64,000 bases of DNA from NCBI RefSeq assembly GCF_016904945.1, contig NZ_JADIKF010000040.1, positions 806,001-870,000 of the forward strand. The letters are read 5' to 3'. Source of the stretch: Dyella mobilis (lineage in GTDB: Bacteria; Pseudomonadota; Gammaproteobacteria; Xanthomonadales; Rhodanobacteraceae). Positions 17,306 to 25,124 of the stretch are shown one piece after another (the first letter of the stretch is position 1; each line of letters opens with the position of its first letter). A program made the position numbers and the translations under genes. Under the pieces are notes generated by a model. The model was not told the origin of the DNA. It saw only the letters and a program-made list of their open reading frames with translations, and did not search any database.

Positions 17306-17382
17306 GTAGCCAGCAAGGATTAGCTTTTCACAATCGTGAACGACCACTTCGAGATCACGCCGCAAAGTGGTCCGCCTATTGC

Positions 17383-17408
17383 CTTCGGCACAGTGCCACG
17401 TGCCGAAG
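17383..17408 (+). other. hairpin between borosin methyltransferase and precursor genes
   Basis: A 9-bp perfect stem CTTCGGCAC/GTGCCGAAG (17383-17391, 17400-17408) with an 8-base loop. No T run follows, so it is not an ordinary terminator; it could slow transcription, mark an mRNA processing site or be an operator. TATGAT at 17421-17426, 13 bases later, is a possible -10 box for the precursor gene, without a clear -35. Confidence 0.45.
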
Positions 17409-17516
17409 CTCGTGCCGAGCTATGATGGGCGCTGGCCCGCCGCCGTTCCAGGATTCGGAGGAGCGGCGCAGCAGGGATAATGTCAAATTGCTGTAGCTCA
17501 ACAGGGGGTTGCCTGA

Positions 17517-17891
17517 ATGTCCACCGTGGTCGATTTTTTGGAAAAAATGGGGAGCGATGCGCGTTTGCGACACGCCTCCAGGGATGAGGTCGAACTGGCC
17601 CTGATCCAGGCAGATATCGCAGGCCCAATGAGCGACGCCATCCTGGCCGAAAATGCGGCGCTGGTACGTGCACTGCTGGGGCAGGCAAAAACGAGCAACT
17701 CGATATTGACGCCTTCGCCTTCGCCTTCGCCGACGCCACACGAGATACCGAAGCCGAAGCCGACGCCGGCTCCGACACCCGCACCGGGCGAGGAAGAGGA
17801 CGAAGAGAACGACAAGGCAAATCCCGCCGGAAACAAATCTTCAAATCAGATCGGCGGATCGTCTTTCACATCGTCGCGCAGCCAGTCGTAG
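17517..17891 (+). CDS. putative split-borosin precursor peptide
   Basis: A 124-residue acidic protein preceded by AGGGGG at 17503-17508. Residues 1-57 look like a compact helical domain (VVDFLEKMGSDARLRHAS, then DEVELALIQADI and ALVRALLGQ), the pattern of the borosin-binding leader in bacterial split borosins. A short segment KTSNSIL (58-64) follows, then a Pro-rich stretch (65-90: Thr-Pro, Ser-Pro, Lys-Pro repeats), an acidic block GEEEDEEND (91-99) and a Ser/Asn/Gly tail (100-124) with little hydrophobicity. The usual fate is backbone methylation of a core after the leader. Which part is the core is not clear here: 56-64 or the tail are the candidates. It is 211 bases after the methyltransferase gene. 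That it is the substrate is inference from fold pattern and position. Confidence 0.75.
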   Translation: MSTVVDFLEKMGSDARLRHASRDEVELALIQADIAGPMSDAILAENAALVRALLGQAKTSNSILTPSPSPSPTPHEIPKPKPTPAPTPAPGEEEDEENDKANPAGNKSSNQIGGSSFTSSRSQS

Positions 17892-17899
17892 CACGGAAA

Positions 17900-19759
17900 A
17901 TGCCTGCTAGAGGCGCCACGCGTTACACGTGCTTGGCAGTCACGGCGCTGCTGAGCACGTTTATCTGTGCGTCGATTGGCGCCACCGCCACCGCCAACGC
18001 CACTCCCGACGATACGGCGCGGCTTTTCGCCCGCGCCGATGAAATCAAGCTGGTTGACAATGCCAGCTACGTAAAACTGATTGCACAGCTCGAAAATCGG
18101 TCGTCCACGCTGTCTGAAACGGACAAATGGCATCTTCGCTACCTGGAGGGCTGGCAGGCGACCTATGTCGGCCAGAATGACAAAGCACTCCGGTTGCTTG
18201 GCGATGTAATAAAGCAGGCATCCGACGACGATCTGCAGGAACAGGCCAGGGCGACCATCATCAACATCCTGTCCAACAGCCATCACTACGAGGAGGCATT
18301 CTCTTATCTTGACCAGGCACTCGATGAGCTTCCTCACATCGTCCGCAACAGCACACGCCAGCACGTCCTGGCAGAAGCCGCACAGCTATTGTCGGAAGCA
18401 GGACAGTACGATCTCGCCATAAGTTATGCCGAGCAGCTCATGCAGATTCCTGCTGCAAACGATTACAGCTGCATCGGAAACAACATCAAACTTGATACCG
18501 AGTTCCTCAAAGGGCCACATACCGAGTCACTGCTCTCACAACTTCAGGGTGGCGTCCAAACGTGCATAGCGGCTGGCCATTTGCTCATAGCCGATAGATT
18601 GCGCAAGGACATAGCGAGCATTGAAGTTGAGCAGGGCAAGCTCACCGATGCCATTGCATTGCTGCAAGGCACCTACACCGAAGTGTCGAAGCTCCAATAT
18701 CCGGAAGTGATCGCCGGGTACGACGATCTGCTCGCGGAAGCGTACTGGAAGCAAAATGACGCGTCCCTGGCGGAAAAATATGCCACGGCAACCGTTGACG
18801 TTGCTTCTAAAGCCGATTATGTAGCGGCACTGAGCAAGGCCTATCAACTGCTCTACCAGATCGCCCGGGAGAAAGGCAATCTGAGCGAGGCCCTTGTGTA
18901 CCACGAAAAGTACATGAGCACGGACAACACTCGCCTGGACGACGTACGAGAAAAAGCGCTTGCCTATCAACTCGTCAAGCAGCAGGTAGAGGCCAAGAAA
19001 GTAGAGCTGAATTCGCTCAGCAAGCAAAACCAGATTCTTGAACTGCAGCAGGCGTTGGACCACAAGGCGGTGGAAGCCAGCCGCCTGTATATCGCCCTGC
19101 TGCTTACCGTGCTTGCCTCGATCGTTTTGTGGCTTTATCGCCTCAAACGCTCACAGCTTCGCTTCATGCGCATGGCGCACCACGACGGGCTGACCGATAT
19201 CTACAACCGCCAGCACTTCGTCCACGAGGCGGAACAGGCGCTGCGCTTTGCGGCGAAGTCCACGCAACCGGCCAGCCTGCTGCTGATCGATCTCGATCAC
19301 TTCAAGGCCATCAACGATACCCATGGCCACGTAGCCGGCGACCAGGTGCTGTGCCACGCCGTCGCGATATGCCAGCGCTACCTGCATTCCAACGACATCT
19401 TCGGCCGGTTGGGCGGCGAGGAGTTCGGCATCCTGCTGACCGACTGCAGCGCCGAAGTGGCGATCGAGCGCGCCGAGCAGATCCGCCTTGCCATCTATAC
19501 CTGCTCGCGGGAGGAAGACGAATGCATCCCCATTTCGGTCAGCCTCGGCATCGCCTCGACAACTCACCACGGCCACGACCTGCATCTGCTGTTGATCGCT
19601 GCTGACGAAGCGCTTTATCGCGCCAAGCGCGACGGCCGCAATCGCGTGGTGATCAACATATCGCCCTCCGGCAGCGCTACGCGCACCAGTGCCTCGGGCG
19701 CCCGCCCCGTTCCCGTTCCGCCGGGGCGCGAACCCTTCGATTACGCGGCGGGCAAGTAA
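17900..19759 (+). CDS. exported TPR sensor with transmembrane helix and GGEEF diguanylate cyclase domain
   Basis: A 619-residue protein: Sec signal (TALLSTFICASIGATATA), periplasmic helical TPR-like repeats (about residues 40-350), a coiled coil, one transmembrane helix near 396-413 and a cytoplasmic GGDEF domain. The active-site signature is RLGGEEFGILL near residue 502 (GGEEF is a normal active form); LLIDLDHFKAINDTHGH is intact. It should make c-di-GMP in response to a periplasmic signal. ATG 17900 is only 8 bases after the precursor stop, so it probably shares the borosin transcript. Whether it takes part in the peptide pathway is unknown. Confidence 0.88.
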   Translation: MPARGATRYTCLAVTALLSTFICASIGATATANATPDDTARLFARADEIKLVDNASYVKLIAQLENRSSTLSETDKWHLRYLEGWQATYVGQNDKALRLLGDVIKQASDDDLQEQARATIINILSNSHHYEEAFSYLDQALDELPHIVRNSTRQHVLAEAAQLLSEAGQYDLAISYAEQLMQIPAANDYSCIGNNIKLDTEFLKGPHTESLLSQLQGGVQTCIAAGHLLIADRLRKDIASIEVEQGKLTDAIALLQGTYTEVSKLQYPEVIAGYDDLLAEAYWKQNDASLAEKYATATVDVASKADYVAALSKAYQLLYQIAREKGNLSEALVYHEKYMSTDNTRLDDVREKALAYQLVKQQVEAKKVELNSLSKQNQILELQQALDHKAVEASRLYIALLLTVLASIVLWLYRLKRSQLRFMRMAHHDGLTDIYNRQHFVHEAEQALRFAAKSTQPASLLLIDLDHFKAINDTHGHVAGDQVLCHAVAICQRYLHSNDIFGRLGGEEFGILLTDCSAEVAIERAEQIRLAIYTCSREEDECIPISVSLGIASTTHHGHDLHLLLIAADEALYRAKRDGRNRVVINISPSGSATRTSASGARPVPVPPGREPFDYAAGK

Positions 19760-19775
19760 GCATCTCCCTCTGCGC

Positions 19776-19806
19776 GATCCGCTCCCTCGTGTGGAGGGAG
19801 CGGATC
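19776..19806. terminator. hairpin between convergent genes
   Basis: A perfect 13-bp stem GATCCGCTCCCTC/GAGGGAGCGGATC (19776-19788, 19794-19806) with loop GTGTG. No T run follows, but its position between two stops suggests transcript-end formation. Confidence 0.65.
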
Positions 19807-19837
19807 GACCGAAACGGAATGCGCGTTTCAGCTCCCG

Positions 19838-20755
19838 TTACTTGCTCGAATCCTGCCCCTTGCTCAGGTCGATCATCGGCATCGAGCCGCTTCCCACGAC
19901 TTGCGGCAGCGCGCCATTCCAGTGCTGCAATCCGTAGAAATGCGCGTATTCCGGATTGTTCTTCAGCGCGTCGCCTACCGTCTGGATCGCCTTGGCTTGC
20001 GCCTGTGCCTGCAGCACCGTCGCCTGCGCTTCACCGTTGGCGCGTTCCACCGCAGCGGTCGCTTCGGCGTTGGCCGTCACGGTTTTCTGCTCGCCTTCGT
20101 ATTTCTTTTGCGCCACGGTGTTTTCCGCCTGCACCGCCAGGTTTTTTGCACGTACGGCTTCCTCGATGGACTGGTCGAACACCGGCGAGTAATGGATTCC
20201 CACCAGCTGCACGTCAATCACCTCCACGTCGAACAAGCGCAGCAATGCTTCGCTGATGTCTTTGCGCATCTGCGCGGTGATCTGCGCGCGCTGGTCTGAA
20301 ATGGTCAGCGTGTTGTACTGCGCGAATGCCGCCAAGGCGCGGTCCCTCACCACCGGCAGGATGGTCGCTTCAATATCCACCGCACCCGCGCGGCCTACGT
20401 GATACAGCAAGTTCATCACGGCAGAGCTTGGAATCTGGTAGATGAGGCTGACGTCGATCGTCACCTTCTGGTTGTCGTTGGTGTAGACGTCGAGTCCGTT
20501 GAGCGTATAGATCGAACGACTGGTCTGCAGCCGGTCGACGCTTTCGAAGAACGGCACCTTGAAATGCACGCCCGTGGTCAGCGGCACACTGGTCATGGGC
20601 GTACCGCCCATCCACCGCGTGCCAGCCTCCTCGCTGGGCGAGACCACGAAAACGCTGTTTAACAGCAACGCGATCACGACGATGACGACAAGCAAGCCGC
20701 CAACGCCGAAACGACCCGAAAAACCGCGCAAATCCTTGGCCGGCAGATTAAGCAT
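19838..20755 (-). CDS. SPFH/Band 7 (prohibitin-like) membrane protein
   Basis: A 305-residue protein with one N-terminal transmembrane helix (VGGLLVVIVVIALLLNSVFVV), an SPFH domain (DVYTNDNQKVTIDVSLIYQI) and a long Ala/Glu/Gln-rich coiled coil (about residues 200-265), the prohibitin/HflC plan. These proteins form ring-like membrane scaffolds and often modulate proteases such as FtsH. GGAGAAG precedes ATG 20755. It has no NfeD or HflK partner next to it. Confidence 0.9.
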   Translation of the reverse strand: MLNLPAKDLRGFSGRFGVGGLLVVIVVIALLLNSVFVVSPSEEAGTRWMGGTPMTSVPLTTGVHFKVPFFESVDRLQTSRSIYTLNGLDVYTNDNQKVTIDVSLIYQIPSSAVMNLLYHVGRAGAVDIEATILPVVRDRALAAFAQYNTLTISDQRAQITAQMRKDISEALLRLFDVEVIDVQLVGIHYSPVFDQSIEEAVRAKNLAVQAENTVAQKKYEGEQKTVTANAEATAAVERANGEAQATVLQAQAQAKAIQTVGDALKNNPEYAHFYGLQHWNGALPQVVGSGSMPMIDLSKGQDSSK

Positions 20756-21230
20756 GGATCTTCTCCATTACAGGTGCAGTGAAAGTACGTGCAGCAAGGT
20801 CCGCCACGGCGGGCAGTCCGGCTGCGGATTTCGAAGCGTTACAGGCTCAGCGGCTCAGGGCCGGGCAATCTTCACCGCAGGTAGACGGCAGTTGCCGGAG
20901 CGGACCTGATCAGGTGCGGACATATGCGTGGCTTCCCCCTTGGATGGGAGGCATCTTGGCTCAAACGGGAGTGGCGCGCGAGGCGCGGCGTTGCCAGGAA
21001 AGCTCAGCGTCAGGATGGCTGGTTCACGGCTCTTTGCTTTGCGCAGTAGGCGCGAATGGGCGAATGCTTCGCCAATGCGCGGCATTATCCTCCCTTTCCG
21101 GAAAAAAGCGCACCCCGCCGAAAATAAATTGCGAAGAATTTACGCGGCGGGCCTGCCGTGCGCATAGCTCTTTTACCCCGCCCGACGCGACCATGCGTCA
21201 CTCCGAGGCAGCCCGACGAGCATCGCTACC
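20756..21230. other. 475-base intergenic region
   Basis: Shared upstream region of the SPFH gene (left) and the AroQ-like gene (right). No convincing gene on either strand. The one structure I see is the two-part dyad at 21114-21151, listed separately. Confidence 0.6.
21114..21151. other. two-part dyad upstream of the AroQ-like gene
   Basis: Outer arms CCCGCCG (21114-21120) and CGGCGGG (21145-21151); inner arms TAAATT (21125-21130) and AATTTA (21137-21142) with loop GCGAAG. No T run follows on the plus strand. It may be an RNA structure in a 5' leader or a protein-binding site. Confidence 0.4.
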
Positions 21231-21647
21231 GTGACCATCATGATCATCCAAGGGCCACACGCCACGGCCCGCTCCCTCAGCCAGGATTTGCTTGGCCACC
21301 TGAAGCAGCTCGCCTTGTCGGCAGGACGCACGGTGGAGGTATGTACCTGCAACGGCATGCGCGAATTCGTGGCACGCATTCGCACGGCAAAACCGCAGTC
21401 CACCGAATTCATGCTGCTGGCCCCCGGCAAGCTGGCAGAGCAAGCCCATGCTCATCCCGAGTCCGGACTGAGTGACGCGCTCGATGCGCTGGACATGCCT
21501 TATATCGAAGTGCAGGACGATTGCGATGCCGCGCTGGAGCAGGCACACCAGGCACCGTTGGCAACCGTGGTGATCAACGGCGATACGGTGGCGAGCTATC
21601 GCATTGCGCTGGGCATCGCCCTGCGGCGGCTCAACGCTGCGCTCTAG
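21231..21647 (+). CDS. type II dehydroquinase (AroQ)-like protein, probably not catalytic
   Basis: A 138-residue protein with the fold pattern of type II 3-dehydroquinate dehydratase: TIMIIQGPHATA at the first strand, CNGMREFVARIR, LLAPGKLAE, ALDALDMPYIEVQDD and a C-terminal helix. In real AroQ the first loop carries the catalytic Tyr/Arg, the third motif is NPGAFTH and a His lies in the EVHLSN motif; here those positions read differently (APGKLAE, EVQDD), so dehydratase activity is doubtful. Start is GTG 21231 or ATG 21240; the ribosome binding site is weak for both. Neighbouring genes give no hint. Confidence 0.55.
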   Translation: MTIMIIQGPHATARSLSQDLLGHLKQLALSAGRTVEVCTCNGMREFVARIRTAKPQSTEFMLLAPGKLAEQAHAHPESGLSDALDALDMPYIEVQDDCDAALEQAHQAPLATVVINGDTVASYRIALGIALRRLNAAL

Positions 21648-22059
21648 TTTTTTCGGTATCCGCAGCCCGCCACAACCGCAACACGTGCTCGCTCGTCCTT
21701 TCATCACGCAGCACTCACATCCGTGGAAGAGGCGTTGACAAAATTCGTTTCATCGAACTTCTCGCTTCGATCGTCACTTCCGCGTAAGCAACACAACTGC
21801 TCGTGCCCTTCCCCAATGCGTCAGGTGACGCGGCGAGTCAGTCGCACAAATCGTCATTGACTCGCCACGCCTCGTTTGCATCCGGGTCGATGCGTTGGAA
21901 AACAGGCACTTCCGGGGACCGGTTCGAGCACCGCGGCCGGCCAGTCCTCAATCACTCATTGGCGCGCTTCCTGCTTACCTCTGGTTGAAGACACTACGTC
22001 GAGACAACCCTCGCGCGACGGCCCCGGCCATCCGTGCGATCTGGCGCTCAGGGGGAGCG
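21648..22059. other. 412-base stretch without a supported gene
   Basis: Between the AroQ-like gene and the Mrr-like gene. The Mrr-like frame remains open back to 21895, but the segment has no credible ribosome binding site or domain. I see no terminator or repeat. Confidence 0.5.
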
Positions 22060-22722
22060 GTGGCAAGGCGCAAAGACAGCGGCATCCAGATGGTCTCCGG
22101 GCTGCCATGGCCTGCAGGCATCGTGCTCGGCGTAACCAGTTACGTGGCCGTGCGCTACGGCGTGGGCTGGTGCGTGGCGACGTTCGGCGGTTCGGTTGGT
22201 CAGACCCTGGACGGCACGCTCGCCGATAGCACGTATGCACCCATCGCCTGGCTGCTGCTGGGCGCCTGCTGGCTGGCTGCGTTGATTTCCTTCCTGGACG
22301 AGCGGCGGCGGCGCCACCTGCGCGGTATGCAAAGCGGCGTGGGCGTCTTGAGCACGATGGACTGGCGCGAATTCGAAATGCTGGTCAGCGAAGCTTTCCG
22401 CCGCCAGGGCTACAGCGTGCGCGAGATCGGCCTCAGCGACGGCGATGGCGGCGTCGACCTGATCCTGCACAAGGACGGCATGATGACCCTGGTGCAATGC
22501 CGGCAATGGCGCACCAAGCTGGTAGATGTGAAATGGGTGCGGGAGATGTACGGCTTGCTGGTTCATCACCACGCGGACGTAGTGAAGATCATCGCCATCG
22601 GCAGCTATACCGATGATGCGCAGCGATTCGTCCACGGCAAGCCGATCGAATTGATCAACGGCAATACCTTGCTTTCGATGCTGCGCGACATACGCGCCCC
22701 GGCATCGGCCAGGACCTTGTAG
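22060..22722 (+). CDS. membrane-anchored restriction-endonuclease-like (Mrr) protein
   Basis: About 220 residues: two N-terminal transmembrane helices (around residues 15-35 and 60-80) then a PD-(D/E)xK domain of the Mrr/RE type IV family. The nuclease core is MDWREFEMLVSEAFRRQGY, DGDGGVDLIL and LVQCRQWRTKLVDVKWVREMYG. The catalytic Asp is present, but the usual Q-x-K reads QCRQW, so Lys is replaced by Arg at the first position. The family acts on modified or foreign DNA; membrane-tethered versions are common and poorly understood. Start GTG 22060 (GGGGGAG just before) is preferred; 21895 and 22090 are alternatives. Confidence 0.75.
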   Translation: MARRKDSGIQMVSGLPWPAGIVLGVTSYVAVRYGVGWCVATFGGSVGQTLDGTLADSTYAPIAWLLLGACWLAALISFLDERRRRHLRGMQSGVGVLSTMDWREFEMLVSEAFRRQGYSVREIGLSDGDGGVDLILHKDGMMTLVQCRQWRTKLVDVKWVREMYGLLVHHHADVVKIIAIGSYTDDAQRFVHGKPIELINGNTLLSMLRDIRAPASARTL

Positions 22723-22730
22723 AACCACTG

Positions 22731-23075
22731 CTACGAAAGCGCGGGAAAGGCCTGTTCCAGCGCACCGAACAGCTGTTGCATCAACGGCATCGCCTGGTAG
22801 ATGCCGTCATCGCCTTGCGCATTGCGCATCGCGGCGGCGGCCGCCACGGCCTGTTGCGTCAAGGCCACGACCGTCGAAGAAGCCGTGGATTTGCCGGCAT
22901 GCGCGTAAGCGTCGATACGCAACGCCATCGCATCCACCTGCCCGGCGAGACTGGCCAGTCGCGTTTGCAGATGCGTATCGACCGCCCTGCCCGCAGCATT
23001 CGTACACTCGGTGGTGCAAGCGCCAACCTGATGGGAAAGGCCGGAGAGGCCTTCGGTCGTGTCACGCGTAGTCAT
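22731..23075 (-). CDS. hypothetical protein, 114 residues
   Basis: No recognisable family. The protein is Ala/Thr/Gln-rich and predicted all-helical, without signal or membrane segment. The pair of Cys in VGACTTEC near the N-terminus is the only notable feature. It ends 8 bases from the convergent Mrr-like stop and its start is 33 bases after the stop of nothing on this strand; the lipoprotein gene upstream (23109-24422) ends 33 bases before its ATG, so the two are likely one transcript, lipoprotein first. Confidence 0.6.
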   Translation of the reverse strand: MTTRDTTEGLSGLSHQVGACTTECTNAAGRAVDTHLQTRLASLAGQVDAMALRIDAYAHAGKSTASSTVVALTQQAVAAAAAMRNAQGDDGIYQAMPLMQQLFGALEQAFPALS

Positions 23076-23108
23076 CGTCGCTCATCCCACGTGTAGTGAT
23101 GCAAGCCA

Positions 23109-24422
23109 TCACAGGCCCTTCAGTGCCGTGGCCAGATCGACTGCGTCCTGCACGGCTGCCTTGAACTCATCCAGGCTGATCTGCCGGGCCTTTTTCTGCT
23201 GCGCATCGGTGAGTTGACCATCGACGATCTGCTTGACCAATGCGTCGTTCGCCTGCTTGATGCCGATCAGCAACGTCGCCGCGGGCGAAGCCGGACGATA
23301 ATCCCCCGATGCATTGGCCTGCTGCACACGACGGCACGCGCCCAGATTGGATTCCACCAGCGCCTGGTAACTCACCGCCTGTTTGACCAGGGCTTCGCGT
23401 GCGGCGAGGTCGTTGGGACCGTAGCCGAAGCTCAGGTAGTTCTTGATATCCGCAGCGCTGCGCAAGGCGTCGACGGGCTGCGTCGTGCAGAATTTTTCGT
23501 CGACGGCCCGGGCGAGCTGGCCGATCGCATCGCTGACCTGGCTTTGCAACTGCGGCTGACTCAGCATCCTCGTTACCGCGGGCGTCGAACCGCCCTGTGC
23601 AATCACCGACTGGATACCGCCGGCCAGCGAAGAAAGCGGCGCGGCCAGGCCACTGCCGCCAGTCGTCCCGCTGGATGCCTGGTCGTGGTCCGCGTCCGCC
23701 GCCTTGACCTTTACAGACTTGGGTTTGGACTTGAGCGACTCGCCCAAGGTCTGCAACCGCTTGGCCTCTTCGCCAAGCTCCGGTGCAACATCCTGCCCCG
23801 GGTGTCCGGTCAGCGCAGCCAGCGAATCCAGGTATCGGGTAAGAATCCGGATGCTTTCGGTGTCCGCGGCAAAATCGCTGCTGGCCAGCGATATGTACTG
23901 GAAGTCGGGCTTGAGCGGATTGTCGGTATAGGGAGATACCCGCTTCCAATCCTGCATCGTCAATGCCGCCGCGCAACGCTGCGCCGCCTGGCTTGGGCAA
24001 AAAAAGCCGTTTGCCGCGACCGTTCCGGCCAGGGGATGGCAGCGTAGCGCTCCTGCCGATTCATGCCTGCAGGACTGCGCTGCGTAAGCCTGGCAAGCGG
24101 CAGGCAGCGCGCGCGCTCTGCCCGATGGCAACTGCTCGATCGCCAAGGGAAGTGCCGTGGGGTCGTCGATGCCCGGCGCCGTGCGCTGCTCGCCCGGTGA
24201 AAGCACCGGACATTGCGCATCGACCGCCCAACGAAAATCGTTGTAGGCATCGTTGGCGCTTACCAGGTCCTGGTAGAACTGCTGGGTCGATGCGATGGCC
24301 TGGCGCGACGTATCGACAAACGAGGCGGCCGCCTGCTCCTTCACCACGCGTTCTCCGCAGGCCGTCAACAAAACCAGACATGCCAGCGAGCCCGCAACAC
24401 GAACTGCGAATCCGCTTCGCAT
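23109..24422 (-). CDS. lipoprotein of unknown function
   Basis: A 437-residue protein starting at ATG 24422 (GAGGG upstream). A lipobox (LVLLTAC) ends the signal peptide, so Cys is lipidated and the protein is anchored in the inner or outer membrane. The mature part has many Cys (about ten), a Lys/Ala-rich middle (KPKSVKVKAADADHD), a Gly/Ser linker and helical C-terminal third. I recognise no family. The 114-residue hypothetical gene follows on the same strand. Confidence 0.72.
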   Translation of the reverse strand: MRSGFAVRVAGSLACLVLLTACGERVVKEQAAASFVDTSRQAIASTQQFYQDLVSANDAYNDFRWAVDAQCPVLSPGEQRTAPGIDDPTALPLAIEQLPSGRARALPAACQAYAAQSCRHESAGALRCHPLAGTVAANGFFCPSQAAQRCAAALTMQDWKRVSPYTDNPLKPDFQYISLASSDFAADTESIRILTRYLDSLAALTGHPGQDVAPELGEEAKRLQTLGESLKSKPKSVKVKAADADHDQASSGTTGGSGLAAPLSSLAGGIQSVIAQGGSTPAVTRMLSQPQLQSQVSDAIGQLARAVDEKFCTTQPVDALRSAADIKNYLSFGYGPNDLAAREALVKQAVSYQALVESNLGACRRVQQANASGDYRPASPAATLLIGIKQANDALVKQIVDGQLTDAQQKKARQISLDEFKAAVQDAVDLATALKGL

Positions 24423-24579
24423 ACGCCTACCCTCGTGAACGATGCCGCGATTCTGCATCATTTCGCCGGAGGCCGACAAATTCACCGCATCGTCACGCGC
24501 CCGCGTCGCGCTGCTTGCGCCGAACGATTCCGGCGGGCAATGCCTCGCATTGCCCGCCGCCATGCAACCCAGCGCTTGC

Positions 24580-25017
24580 TCAGGCGTTCGCCGGCGACGC
24601 GGCCGCCGCCTGGATGGCGCCGATCAATCTGGCGTTGTCATACGCCAACCCGGCAGCGCCCCACGATCCCTCCTCGACATAAACGATGTTTGTCCAGATG
24701 TGATCGCGTTGCAGGCGCCCCTCCGCGGCGCGTTCCACGGCGGCGGTCGCCGCTTCGATAAACGCCTGCTTGTCTTCGGGCCGGGCCAGCGCAATCTCCG
24801 GCAGCTTCAGTTCGACAAACGCGGCCGGCGCAGGCTTGCCGCCCGCAAAGACGTGGTTCTTGGGCAGCACCTGCAAGCTGCCGACGACATTGGGAGTCAT
24901 GAAGGGATTGCCGCTGAGCTGGGCAATCCCGAGCAACGAACGGGTCAATTCGGCAAACACCTCGGCCTCAGCCTTGGCAGACAACAAGCCCTCGGGCACG
25001 GTTAGCGTGATCGGCAT
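24580..25017 (-). CDS. tautomerase-family protein
   Basis: A 145-residue protein whose N-terminus is Met-Pro, so processing exposes the catalytic Pro1 typical of the 4-oxalocrotonate tautomerase/MIF superfamily (PITLTVPEGLL). The length suggests two fused beta-alpha-beta modules. GAGGA lies before ATG 25017. It is divergent from a TetR regulator, with a strong operator-like dyad between, so it is very likely the regulator's target. The natural substrate is unknown. Confidence 0.78.
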   Translation of the reverse strand: MPITLTVPEGLLSAKAEAEVFAELTRSLLGIAQLSGNPFMTPNVVGSLQVLPKNHVFAGGKPAPAAFVELKLPEIALARPEDKQAFIEAATAAVERAAEGRLQRDHIWTNIVYVEEGSWGAAGLAYDNARLIGAIQAAAASPANA

Positions 25018-25067
25018 GATGAAATCCTCAGGTTGGCGGGGTGGCCGGCCGTGCTATAAAAACCAGC

Positions 25068-25116
25068 CACTCTCTATACAATACATACCGATCACTCTCT
25101 ATACAAGAGAGTGATC
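25068..25116. promoter_or_regulatory. TetR operator region: direct repeat plus perfect inverted repeat
   Basis: CACTCTCTATACAA occurs at 25068-25081 and again at 25093-25106. The second copy lies in a perfect 10-bp inverted repeat GATCACTCTC (25090-25099) / GAGAGTGATC (25107-25116) with a 7-base spacer. The site is 8 bases from the TetR start and covers the promoter region of both divergent genes. Confidence 0.8.
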
Positions 25117-25124
25117 ACTCTTTA

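Noticed and set aside
17383..17408. Hairpin as intrinsic terminator of the methyltransferase gene
   Set aside because: No T run follows, so I list it as an unassigned structure.
17700..17790. Repeated CCTTCG and CCGACGCCG-type units as a possible DNA repeat or CRISPR remnant
   Set aside because: The repeats are in-frame codons for Ser-Pro/Thr-Pro in the precursor; there are no spacers.
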